Positions 24,701 to 30,410 of a DNA stretch of 64,000 nt are shown here, one piece after another. A model generated the notes under the pieces. The model saw only the letters and a program-made list of their open reading frames with translations, had not been told where the DNA came from and did no database searches. The DNA comes from Haliclystus octoradiatus (taxonomy: Eukaryota; Cnidaria; Staurozoa; Stauromedusae; Haliclystidae). The translations under genes were made by a program, and so were the position numbers. Each line of letters opens with the position of its first letter. Position 1 is the first letter of the stretch. The stretch is taken from the NCBI GenBank assembly GCA_916610825.1, contig OU744449.1, positions 18,383,344-18,447,343 on the forward strand. Reading direction: 5' to 3'.

Positions 24701-26018
24701 AGTTCCAAAGGGCATTAAAGAGATGTCAATTGTGTAAACATCAAATGGGCGTACATTTATATAAAAAAATGGTACTTATAAATCTATTGACGCTTGCTTT
24801 ATACAGTCTCGACTGGTCTCGACGCACGGCCGCATTTTTCTTCTATTTGAAATCTTAGATGATCTACCATACACTTTCCTATAACTGTTGGCTATTGGAC
24901 ATTCTACGTCGGGATAAAAGCTTCAAGTCACTACTAATGCGATGAAATACAAAACTACCACATTCTAAAAATATATTCCTAGACGTGAATAAATGATACA
25001 AGTCAAGTTTTTTTAGATGCAAGGACTTACATTTTACAATTCTCAGAGTGTAACAATTGTTTAATAATTTTGGCTATTTAGTTGAATCTGAAAGTTTTAT
25101 CACACAATGTCCAGCATGTACCTACACTAAATGCTAGTTATGTTATATTTGGGGTATCAAGTTTTGAATTTTCAGATCATGGTGATAGTTCCTGAATTAC
25201 TATTAATTTACTATCAAAAGTTAAAACAATAGTCTTAATTATCTGATAGAATCTCATTCCTTTCTTGGAATTATTCTCCATCACATCAGTTACAAGAGTT
25301 CATTTTGATAGCCTTGTCTTGATTACACTAAGCAAACATTTTATGCAGGATATAAAAATTGTAATCTAAGTTTCTTTATTTTCATTTTATTCTCAAAACT
25401 CTTTACTTTGCAGGAACAGGTCAATTGGAGGAGAGACAAGTGCCAGTTGTTGATTTATTCCAGCCAACAAGCTTAAATGAAGCTCAAAAAGTGATCGCCG
25501 GTATCCGGTCATTGTTTGACTTAATGCTTGACCAAGTAAGTGTTATATGTTACAGTTGTTGAAGGCATGACTTGCCAACTCAGCAGTGAGGAAAATAGTG
25601 ACATCTATTTCAGATTTAGAAAATAGTTGCTAAGTATCTTCCCGCAGCATGCCATGTGACACTGACACACGAATGATAACAATGAGCCCCAATATCTATA
25701 CTAAATTCGAATTTCTACAAAAGAGACAGCTTTTCATAGATGGAGATTGATTGTAATTTTGTTTAATTTTTCTGTTCACAGGTCACTTGTACGGACGGCC
25801 AGGTCGTCGATAGAGCTAAGAGCTGGTGTGAAAGTATTGGTGTGCCTTATTTCCGGTTAAATCCGTTCATGTCCTCCCCCTGTGAAATGGACGAGCAAGA
25901 AGATGAAAAGATCATTGACATGCTGTTCGAGACGAGGAAAACAATCAATAATAATATGGAGATGTTTCGCGAAGTAGCTGACTTACTAATGGCGAAGTCT
26001 TGTACCAGGATATTTTGA
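3519..26018 (+). CDS. PLA2G6: PLA2G6-like calcium-independent phospholipase A2, copy B (14 exons)
   Basis: This probably hydrolyses fatty acids from glycerophospholipids at membranes, in remodelling or signalling. Fourteen exons join in consistent phase to about 889 residues; mammalian PLA2G6 has about 750-806. The order is: N-terminal domain (1-160), Ser/Asp-rich linker (about 161-300), ankyrin repeats (about 300-490), patatin domain with glycine loop GGGIRG (545-550), nucleophile GTSTG (Ser579) and DGG (Asp711), then the conserved C-terminus. The start ATG has an in-frame TAA at 3504 and a good context (ACAATGG). The family assignment is strong because the exons follow PLA2G6 from end to end. 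Oddities are the long Ser-rich linker, fewer ankyrin repeats than mammals, a myristoylation-like start, and a 12.3-kb intron packed with retroelements. Exon ends are read from splice consensus and could move slightly. Confidence 0.88.
4792..5023 (+). CDS. PLA2G6: Copy B exon 2: rest of N-terminal domain
   Basis: Acceptor TTTTGTTACAG and donor TTAAAG/GTAGGC. It encodes [14 protein letters not shown] and onward, which corresponds to the LLPFYESSP region of mammalian PLA2G6, then a short basic stretch [10 protein letters not shown]. Confidence 0.8.
5313..5544 (+). CDS. PLA2G6: Copy B exon 3: Ser/Asp-rich linker
   Basis: Acceptor TATTTCAAG and donor CCAG/GTAATG, phase 0 in and 1 out. It reads [20 protein letters not shown] and then a Ser-rich stretch ending in DPSSPG. 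The segment has no counterpart I recognise in mammalian PLA2G6. Phase and codon content support it as coding; the acceptor is weak. Confidence 0.65.
5621..5685 (+). CDS. PLA2G6: Copy B exon 4: short linker exon
   Basis: A 65-base exon with a clear acceptor (ACCTTTTCAG) and donor (CTAAA/GTAAGT), encoding [20 protein letters not shown]. The phases (1 in, 0 out) join exons 3 and 5 without a stop. Confidence 0.65.
6576..6699 (+). CDS. PLA2G6: Copy B exon 5: acidic linker
   Basis: Acceptor GTATTTTCAG and donor AAAAG/GTATGA. It encodes [20 protein letters not shown] and onward, an acidic, probably disordered piece before the ankyrin repeats. The assignment rests on splice sites and phase. Confidence 0.65.
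7373..7626 (+). CDS. PLA2G6: Copy B exon 6: first ankyrin repeats
   Basis: It encodes [20 protein letters not shown], then [20 protein letters not shown] and [12 protein letters not shown]. These are two and a half ankyrin repeats with the usual H-A-A and LL spacing. Donor AAAAAG/GTATTA, phase 0. Confidence 0.85.
8095..8277 (+). CDS. PLA2G6: Copy B exon 7: ankyrin repeats
   Basis: Acceptor TTATGACAG and donor GTGCAG/GTAAAT. It encodes [36 protein letters not shown] and [10 protein letters not shown]. This continues the repeat begun in exon 6 (HYANSKK then MIDLLVTRG), as in PLA2G6. Confidence 0.88.
8374..8450. repeat. Diverged copy of the foldback element end
   Basis: GAACTAAGATAGTGCAAC, then CAATTTGCGTTTTCAAGAG and a region up to TATTATCTTACCTA, align with the end of the foldback arm at 11605-11672. 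A second short match, CTTCAATTATTCAATG near 8869, resembles the inner arm. It is an old, internally rearranged member of the same family. Confidence 0.45.
9023..9197 (+). CDS. PLA2G6: Copy B exon 8: last ankyrin repeat
   Basis: Acceptor TTTTCCAACAG. It encodes [20 protein letters not shown], then an incomplete repeat, then a tail. The donor is chosen as CCTACA/GTATGT because it gives phase 1 into exon 9. If unspliced, the frame would stop at TAG a few codons on. Confidence 0.75.
9823..10080 (+). CDS. PLA2G6: Copy B exon 9: patatin catalytic core
   Basis: It encodes the start of the lipase domain: [10 protein letters not shown] (oxyanion loop, residues 545-550) and [13 protein letters not shown], with nucleophile Ser579 in GTSTG. 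Acceptor TATCGATAG and donor CTAAAG/GTAAAT. This is the strongest single piece of evidence for the family. Confidence 0.92.
10293..10443 (+). CDS. PLA2G6: Copy B exon 10: patatin domain
   Basis: Acceptor ACTTTGTAG and donor CCCAAG/GTCTGT. It encodes [20 protein letters not shown] and then [19 protein letters not shown], collinear with the segment after the nucleophile in PLA2G6. Confidence 0.85.
10841..10971 (+). CDS. PLA2G6: Copy B exon 11: patatin domain
   Basis: Acceptor CTTACCTCAG. It encodes [20 protein letters not shown] and [10 protein letters not shown]. The PA-LHLFRNY motif is characteristic of PLA2G6. It leaves phase 1 at CATCTG/GTATTT. Confidence 0.87.
11593..12415. repeat. Foldback element with 366-bp inverted arms
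   Basis: The left arm (11593-11958) and right arm (12050-12415) are reverse complements, about nine in ten bases matching by eye, round a spacer of about 90 bp. The ends read ATATTATAATAG and CTATTATAATAT. Each arm contains the same open frame beginning MSLSD, once on each strand; this is a consequence of the repeat, not a gene. It lies in intron 11 of copy B. No target duplication could be fixed. Confidence 0.85.
12826..13083 (+). CDS. PLA2G6: Copy B exon 12: catalytic aspartate exon
   Basis: It encodes [20 protein letters not shown], then [20 protein letters not shown] with catalytic Asp711 in DGG, and ends GIVLSLG. An internal segment, [18 protein letters not shown], lengthens the loop. 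Donor CTCTAG/GTATGG. Without splicing the frame stops at 13119-13121. The matching downstream exon is 12.3 kb away. Confidence 0.9.
13638..13747 (+). other. Exon-like coiled-coil segment in intron 12
   Basis: It is bounded by GGCAG before and TTCTAG/GTTACA after, and is open in one frame reading [20 protein letters not shown], a heptad-like charged segment. It fits no part of PLA2G6. A decayed similar sequence follows near 13845-13890. It may be a relic exon or chance. Confidence 0.25.
14022..14150 (+). other. Exon-like open segment in intron 12
   Basis: A 42-codon open stretch ending in TAA, reading [20 protein letters not shown] and ending [10 protein letters not shown]. The composition looks protein-like (balanced charges, few Phe/Leu/Ile runs), unlike nearby AT-rich noise. 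There is no start codon and no clear acceptor. Confidence 0.22.
14533..14762 (+). repeat. 5' LTR of the intact Gypsy element
   Basis: 230 bp beginning TGTTGTAAACGG and ending GAATACAACA. It differs from the 3' LTR at five sites, all transitions. It contains CTAATAAA close to its 3' end, a plausible polyadenylation signal. Confidence 0.95.
14763..14780 (+). promoter_or_regulatory. Primer-binding site of the Gypsy element
   Basis: TGGTGTCAGATGTGATTT follows the 5' LTR directly. Starting with TGG is expected, since tRNA 3' ends are CCA. The tRNA is not identified with certainty. Confidence 0.7.
14882..18838 (+). CDS. Gypsy Gag-Pol polyprotein, single frame
   Basis: A 1318-residue fused Gag-Pol for retrotransposition. 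The start is the first ATG in frame, in strong context (AATAATGGC). In order: Gag; a zinc-binding segment with C207, C210 and a canonical CCHC knuckle C228-C241; aspartic protease with DTGAD (Asp304); reverse transcriptase with VDD at 594-596; RNase H from about Asp742; integrase with an HHCC zinc finger from His957; and catalytic Asp1021, Asp1074, Glu1118. Gag and Pol share one frame, with no frameshift or stop. The spacing between Asp1074 and Glu1118 is 43 residues where 35 is usual, because of an extra 8-residue stretch, NTQHLFTT. The tail is basic and Ser/Thr-rich, and no envelope gene follows. Confidence 0.95.
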   Translation: MASSSELSKPGPLVFDENAADNWRRFKMRFDIYLIAKEKDDKSDKLKVNMLLNFAGPEAIEEYSHFTYAEGESGDNFENVCKKFQDLCQGASNVIYERFVFFSRYQSDGERIDTFVSDLKRLALTCEFDVLRDSLIRDRIVGGVRSDDLRGELLKKPNLTLITAHQFCRTYEASESQKRLFNTSTRADNTVTVNAIGHKKEEKFSKCKFCGYHHAMKKSKCPAVGKECKRCKETGHFAKMCTQQSSAKQVVANITIDNSSDEDSDSGRSLYFGSVELAPVSRTKTKKSMVTIIVANKEVKIKADTGADATVIPYSLYKNITNKPLKKAKQPLRGWLAEKAIHPKGSVRLLTEYKGRKVLLNYLVVDGNFTPLLGCDACIDLEVLSFMNLDSIKCTHDSSKISIIDEFKDCFSEQPGTLPRRVKLEIDENVTPVVHAPRKIPLALMNPVKQKLADMEKMGIIVKETNHTPWVSSMVVVDKRKSTQVSKEPTKKDVRICIDPRDLNKALKRAHYPMATIEDIASRLDGAKVFAVLDACSGYWQLPVDDSSSKLLTFNTPLGRYRFLRLPFGIAPAPEIYQQEMDRLFEGIPVEIIVDDFLIFGKDTEELDNKLRLVLERAREVKLKFNSEKIKYNLPEVRYVGPVLSCNGIKPDPDKVHAIQEMPAPTDKAGVLRFLGTINYLDKFIPNKANLQGPISKLSQKTAAFVWDSAQQTAFDSLKSVIANAPVLSYFCEKTPTTLSVDASCTGLGAVLLQDGKPCAYGSRRLTECETRYANIERELLAIVWGVSKFHSYIYGRSVTVQTDHKPLEAIFRKNLNDAPPRLQRMLLKLTQYDLKVTYVPGKDQILSDCLSRSPVLESPLCTDKPVPEIYVHLVSNLGMRTRSIDSFRTAVTNDEISQTIIKYIINGWPDKENVDELAREYWQYREELSIEDGMIFKHDRLVVPRALRRETLNDIHAGHMGVNKSLSFAREYVFWPGISAQIKEMVSSCGVCNSFRHHQQKETLMPHDIPGLPWQSVGSDLFSYAGDTFLLVTDFYSKFFEVEKLNEPTAKCVIINMKKIFARFGIPEKVFSDNGPQYSNTQHLFTTSHEFKVFAQSWGFTHTTSSPEYPQSNGAAERAVQTCKRIFKKAYKSGNDPFEGILNFRNTPFDDIGLSPAQLLMGRRTKTTLPTHRRLLIPQVVTPSHVLKALKQRQEKSAKHFDTNAKDLPPLAEGEKVRVKPHRSAEWRKAEILPRSYMLVDNRGKVFRRNRRQLISVPNDAPMSPQMTQDMEAKNDTAESPLQNSTTAQPGNLALTGNTTTRSGRSIKPPHRLIESC
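18867..19096 (+). repeat. 3' LTR of the intact Gypsy element
   Basis: The same 230 bp as the 5' LTR with five substitutions. At every one the 5' LTR has G or C and this copy has A or T. It is followed by the target duplicate AAAAG. Confidence 0.95.
19097..19746. other. Intron 12 spacer
   Basis: AT-rich sequence between the intact Gypsy element and the MITE. No gene or repeat was recognised. Confidence 0.4.
19747..20280. mobile_element. MITE with long inverted arms
   Basis: The sequence at 19747-19900 (TAGTCAAATC, then TTGTAGCCATTTTG, GGTATGAAAATGATGCAG and ACACCGGAA) returns as its reverse complement at 20145-20280, ending GGCTACCAAAGATTACTA. TA lies at both ends, which would fit a Tc1/mariner-type insertion. 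The centre has no coding capacity. It abuts the TTCTA tract and the antisense Gypsy element. Confidence 0.75.
20302..20498 (-). repeat. 3' LTR of the antisense Gypsy element
   Basis: About 197 bp, similar to 24139-24346 but with many substitutions and missing about 12 bp present there (GCAGGCAGAGGA region). The divergence is much greater than between the LTRs of the neighbouring element, so this insertion is older. Confidence 0.9.
20844..23917 (-). pseudogene. Broken gag-pol of the antisense Gypsy element
   Basis: In minus-strand order: a Gag remnant with a cysteine/histidine segment (23591-23917); protease with a DSGSS active site at about 23580; reverse transcriptase with YIDD and HNISS-type motifs (22428-23268); RNase H (21593-22342, including the LFTDHRPL region); integrase (21104-21493, [11 protein letters not shown] then DRFSGWIEA); and a Thr/Ser-rich tail (20844-21050). 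Several frames are needed, so it is not functional. Only about 520 bp separate the 5' LTR from the protease, so most of Gag has been deleted. Confidence 0.9.
24139..24346 (-). repeat. 5' LTR of the antisense Gypsy element
   Basis: 208 bp, TGTAACGATGATG to CTTATACA on the plus strand, paired with 20302-20498. The primer-binding site lies at about 24125-24138 on the minus strand. Confidence 0.9.
24347..24610. repeat. TTCTA pentanucleotide microsatellite
   Basis: About 50 copies of TTCTA with one internal block of about ten TTCCA units (24540-24590) and a few single changes near the left end. A short piece of the same repeat lies on the far side of the Gypsy element at 20279-20290. The open frame through it, repeating FYSIL, is an artefact of the 5-base unit. 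Confidence 0.97.
24611..25413. other. 3' end of intron 12
   Basis: No gene or repeat recognised. It leads to a good acceptor for exon 13. Confidence 0.4.
25414..25535 (+). CDS. PLA2G6: Copy B exon 13
   Basis: Acceptor CTTTGCAG and donor ACCAA/GTAAGT. It encodes [20 protein letters not shown] and onward to LFDLMLDQ. The phase-1 join to exon 12 rebuilds SLGTG, as in the family, so the 12.3-kb intron is genuine. Confidence 0.88.
25782..26018 (+). CDS. PLA2G6: Copy B exon 14: terminal exon
   Basis: Acceptor CTGTTCACAG, then [20 protein letters not shown] and [14 protein letters not shown], ending MAKSCTRIF and TGA. It is the clear homologue of the copy A terminal exon at 1710 and shares its phase. 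Confidence 0.9.
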   Translation, partial: VTCTDGQVVDRAKSWCESIGVPYFRLNPFMSSPCEMDEQEDEKIIDMLFETRKTINNNMEMFREVADLLMAKSCTRIF

Positions 26019-26413
26019 GATTGACATACATAGACATACATAGAAAGGGGTTATGGATAAAAATTTGATGGACTATACAATTGCCTTTGCAATTTAAGTT
26101 ACTCTGCATGAACTTTTTAATTTTTACTTCAGTTTAAAACTGCAAATTGATATATGTAGCGGATGTAACGAGTCGATGACTATTAAATACTACATGCGTG
26201 CATAGACGATTCTGAGATATATATATATTTTATGTAATAATAACTGTAGCTGGCCACCAACATGGAGGGGAAGAATGGGGGTTAATATGACCGCTTATAA
26301 ACAGAGCCTCTATGAAGGTGGACCAGCTATCCTAAAATAGATGTTGCCACCACGAAAGGTGGACGTGAAGAGACTTGATATATTACATACAGGGATTTAC
26401 ATTGCAAGGTATA

Positions 26414-26526
26414 CGTGATTACAAACGGAAGCTTTACAGTTAACAAAGGAAATACATAATGTATAAGACAATAGACATAGAAGTTAGAACAATCCGCTAC
26501 ATATACTAACAGCCATCGAGAACATA
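26414..26526 (+). repeat. 113-bp direct repeat, copy 1
   Basis: Begins CGTGATTACAAACGGAAG and ends CGAGAACATA. It matches 26928-27040 with two substitutions. It is not itself recognised as a transposon part. Confidence 0.92.
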
Positions 26527-26927
26527 TTTTAGATTGGAGCACAAAGATAGCTAACAATTTGTTGGTTTCTCTCTCTTTCCTGCTCGATAACGTATTCATT
26601 TTAACTTCATATATCGTACGCGTTCATTTGTATAAGTTTTCTTTATTCTTTTTCTTTCCACTATTTACTGTTTCCTAAAATTCCTATTCATACAAAATAG
26701 AGTTATTTCTATTGTATCTAAACACCACAGTATATCAACTGGTTTCGTAGCCTATACTCGACATTTCCATATAATTACAAAATTTAGCGCTGTGCACATA
26801 TCTGCAGTTTTATTTGAGTCTATTGATAATATTTCCTATTCATAAGTTAGCCTAGCTCAACAAGGCAAACTATTCAGCTACTCTACATGTGCCTTGTAAG
26901 ATTTTAGCAGATGAAATGATGCAATAG
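26527..26927. other. Segment between direct repeats
   Basis: 401 bp of AT-rich sequence with no inverted ends and no coding signal. Its origin between two near-identical 113-bp copies is unexplained. Confidence 0.4.
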
Positions 26928-27040
26928 CGTGATTACAAACGGAAGCTTTACAGTTAACAAAGGAAATACATAATGTATAAGACAGTAGACATAGAACTTA
27001 GAACAATCCGCTACATATACTAACAGCCATCGAGAACATA
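26928..27040 (+). repeat. 113-bp direct repeat, copy 2
   Basis: Second copy, offset by 514 bp. The LINE coding remnant begins immediately after its last base, so the boundary may mark the truncated 5' end of the LINE or a rearrangement junction. Confidence 0.92.
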
Positions 27041-30000
27041 GCTCATGATGCCTTTGTAGCTCACATGGAAACTAATCCAGCCACATCAGCTGATTATTCA
27101 TCACATCCATCTGTTCAAAGAATCAAGAATGTCATGGGAGAGAAAGATTTGATCGCCTTCAATTTTGAAGAGATAACACCATCTGCAGTCAAATCAGTCC
27201 TACAAAATCTCAAAGCAAGAAAAGCACCAGGTGAAGATGAATTACAGAACTCGGTTCTGAAAATTTGGAGCAACGCCTTAGCATAGCCTTTGAGCGTAGT
27301 TTTCAATCGCTGCGTCATCGAATGTACGTACCCCAAATATTGGAAAGATGGACTTGTCACACCAATCTATAAAGCCGGTGACCAGCTGATAAAGACTAAC
27401 TATCGACCAATCACTCTTCTCAGCGCCCTCTCCAAAGTGTTTGAACGACTTTTGCATGGACATATACAAACATATATGATCCACAACAATCTGTGGTCAG
27501 CCTCCATCTATGGCTACTTACGCGGTCATTCCTGTGAATCTGCTCAACATAAATGTACAGAGGATTGGAGATATTCACTTGATAAGCGCGAAAGTGTTTC
27601 GGTCGTTGCTTTTGACCCATCGAAAGCTTTCGATACTGTTAACCACGACCTCCTCATATCGAAGGCTAATGCATATGGATTTTCAAACAACGCATCAACT
27701 CTAATCCAGAGCTACCTTCACAACAAAGGCAATATTTGAGAATAGGTGGAGAAATGTCCAACTGGCAAAATGTACCGTCTGGTGTCCCACAAGGCAGCAT
27801 ATTAGGGCCAATACTCTTCAACCTGTTTTCAAATGATCTATTCCTGTTCTGCAAGACATACTCAATTCGACAGTATGCAGATGACACCACAATATATTCA
27901 GGCGCGGATAGAGGGTAAGTCTAAAAAGTCCCAAGACTTACCCTTTTTCTCTTGCAAATTCATTTTATTTACTAAATTTTGGATTGAATTGTTTCGTGAC
28001 TTTATTCGACTTTTCTAGCTGCACGCAGTCCAGACACCACATTTTACTTGTTGTTCATTGGTTTGTTTGGTATTGAGGTTTCATATACACAAAAGGACTT
28101 ACCCTGAAGCCTCGATTACATTTTTGCAAATTTTGAATATTTTTCTGATGTTTTCATTGGTCTGCCGAAATTTTTCTTGTGTGTGATTGGAGCGGCTCGT
28201 AGAGGAGCTTCAAAAGGACTTACCCCGAGACTTGTGAAATGGCCTCGCAGACCGTTGTCTGACGTAGGCAGAGCAATAGTTAGCAGAGTTTTGACCGTGA
28301 TTTTTGAGACTTACCCACCATGCCTCGATTTAGTCAGAGACTTCTGCGCCTTATCGATTTCTTGTTGGACAAGTCTGAGAAAGTCTGGACTCTGGAGCTT
28401 TAACTACAAATCTTCATGTTGCTTGTGGCACACACATTTTGCTACGAAGTTAAATTTGGCTGGATATACCCTGCCCATATGAAAGGCTGGTAATTTGGAC
28501 GATATCAACAACAGTCAGCAACGTCTTATGGCGAAGTTGTCTTCTTTTTCGCTATTTTCTTTGCTAAAATCTTATTTTATAATGTTTTTATCGTAAATTC
28601 GGAAATCTACATGCTGAAAGATATTTACATTTACATTTACTGTTTACATTTCTGCTAATTACTAAGAATCCAAGAAGGAGCTATGCACTGCTTTAAGGTA
28701 CGTATTATTTTGTTTGGTTATGTTGTTAATTTATTGTTAAAGGTTCTGACACGGATTAGAATGGCTATGTAAAGTTTGTGTTTGTTTATTCATACAGCCT
28801 TAGACTGAGCATGGTGGTTTATATGTTTAATTAACATGTACATGATAATGTGCAAATAGGGGAAGGCAGACCGTCAAAGCCTTGCGATTTGAAATATCGT
28901 GCTGTTTGTCTTTTTTTAATACACATTTTCTTCTATATGTTAAAGGTCCGAGATTTCGAGAAAGGACTTGATTATGCTGAATAACAGAGGTTAATATTTG
29001 TACATATAACTAAGCTCACATGCTGTCAATGTTGAGTCTCTCAGTCTCATTCTCACACATGATTCACGTCAATATAGTTTTCTTTTTGTAATTTCAGGTA
29101 TACCAATTATACATGTAAAAAATTTAGACTGTAATAGCTTAGCTACATTATCAATATACTCTGAAGACTGTATTAAATCAAGGCCTTGTATAATCTTAAT
29201 CTTGACCTTGTAAAAAAATGTTTGAAAAATATACGAAATCGAAAATCATCAATCAAAAAATTGAAATGTGTTTTGTCTTGAATGACCAGTGTTTTAGTAA
29301 TGCTTCAATATAGTAAAGTTGAGACCAAACTGCTTTTAGAGAGCTCCTAAGAGTTTGAAATTACAAAAAAATTTCCGGGGGGGAATGCCCCCGCACCCCC
29401 TAGATGGACGGGGCTTCGCCCCTTTATTGTCCGATTTCAGTTTCGAGACTCACCCTATTTTAAAACTGATCCGCCCCTGAATATATTGTTCTGCAAAAAG
29501 CCAACCTATTCTTCAGAAAAACATCGACACTGGAGTCAAGGATGTTGTATCATGGTTTGAAAGTAATAAGCTGTTATTGAACAACAACAAGACACAGTAT
29601 ATGGCCTTAGGCGCTATGTCACCCATAATTCTTGTTAACGGCATTGAACTCAAGTCACAGAAACAGTTAAAACTTCTGGGAGTGATGCTGGACAATAAAC
29701 TAACATACAAAGAACATGTTGACGCGATATGTAACAAAGTGTCCACCAAAGCATCCTGCATAGCAAGACTACAATCATTTTTACCTGAAAATTGCAAACT
29801 TTCGCTTATAAAGTGTTTATCGTACCAAATTATACTTTTGCCAATTCACTCCTATGCTCCCTTACGAAACAACTTCAAAATCGCATAGATAAATCCTTTT
29901 GTCGAGCAATCAGGCTAGTGCTTCACAAGAAACCGTCATTCAGCTCATCCGAATGCTTTTCTGAAATTAAGATGCCTATAAAATCACTACGGCAGCAAAG

Positions 30001-30300
30001 CCTCGTCTCTGCTACACAAATTGCATGGCAAGTGCAACATAGCTGTGCGCCAGCATATATGTCAGAGTCATTCCGATTCAAAAGTAGCAACACACGGGCA
30101 GGGAAATGTCATGACTTTGAAATTGCAAGATACAATCTAGCATGCGGAAAAAACTCAGTTTTAAGAGTTGGTGGCCAATTATACAATGAACTTTTAAAGG
30201 ATACCAATGCTGAAATGTTAAACATTAACAGCAGACATTTATTTAAAGCTTGGCTATCATCTAAGAATTTGGTAAAAATGTACAGTACATTTTAAATTAA
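27041..30300 (+). pseudogene. 5'-truncated, interrupted LINE reverse transcriptase
   Basis: A non-LTR retrotransposon of Jockey/CR1-like appearance. Motifs in order: KARKAPGEDELQ, VTPIYKAGDQ, NYRPITLLSALSKVFERLLH, FDPSKAFDTVNHDLL, VPQGSILGPILFN and the active-site YADDTTIY; then, after an inserted transposon, LGVMLDNKLTYKEHV and the C-terminal part to MYSTF at 30295. It has an internal stop after WSNALA (about 27284) and frameshifts near 27735 and 29810, and no ORF1 or endonuclease is seen. The clade would need a tree. Confidence 0.92.
27899..29479. mobile_element. hAT-like element inserted in the LINE
   Basis: The ends read CAGGCGCGGATAGAGGGTAAGTC and, reversed, CAGGGGCGGATCAG...AGGGTGAGTC. 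AATATATT is perfectly duplicated at 27891-27898 and 29480-29487, the 8 bp typical of hAT. The motif ACTTACCC recurs just inside the left end (about 27945, 28093, 28217, 28310), probably subterminal transposase sites. The right end has the GC-rich hairpin block GGGGCTTCGCCCC. No transposase is recognised; the frame at 28177-28482 matches nothing known. Confidence 0.93.
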
Positions 30301-30323
30301 CTTTTAGCAATAACAATAGCATA

Positions 30324-30410
30324 ATATCAAATACATATATACATAGCTTAAACTGCATTATTTACATATATACAAACTTAAATTACATTATTTACATATA
30401 TACATTGCTC
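30324..30410 (+). repeat. Short tandem repeat after the LINE
   Basis: Almost three units of about 31 bp, each ACATATATACA followed by CTTAAA and a variant of CATTATTT. It follows the LINE stop codon directly and may be its 3' tail, in place of poly(A). Confidence 0.7.

Noticed and set aside
28177-28482. 101-codon frame inside the hAT-like element
   Set aside because: No transposase signature (no BED finger, no hAT dimerisation motif); spans the ACTTACCC repeats.
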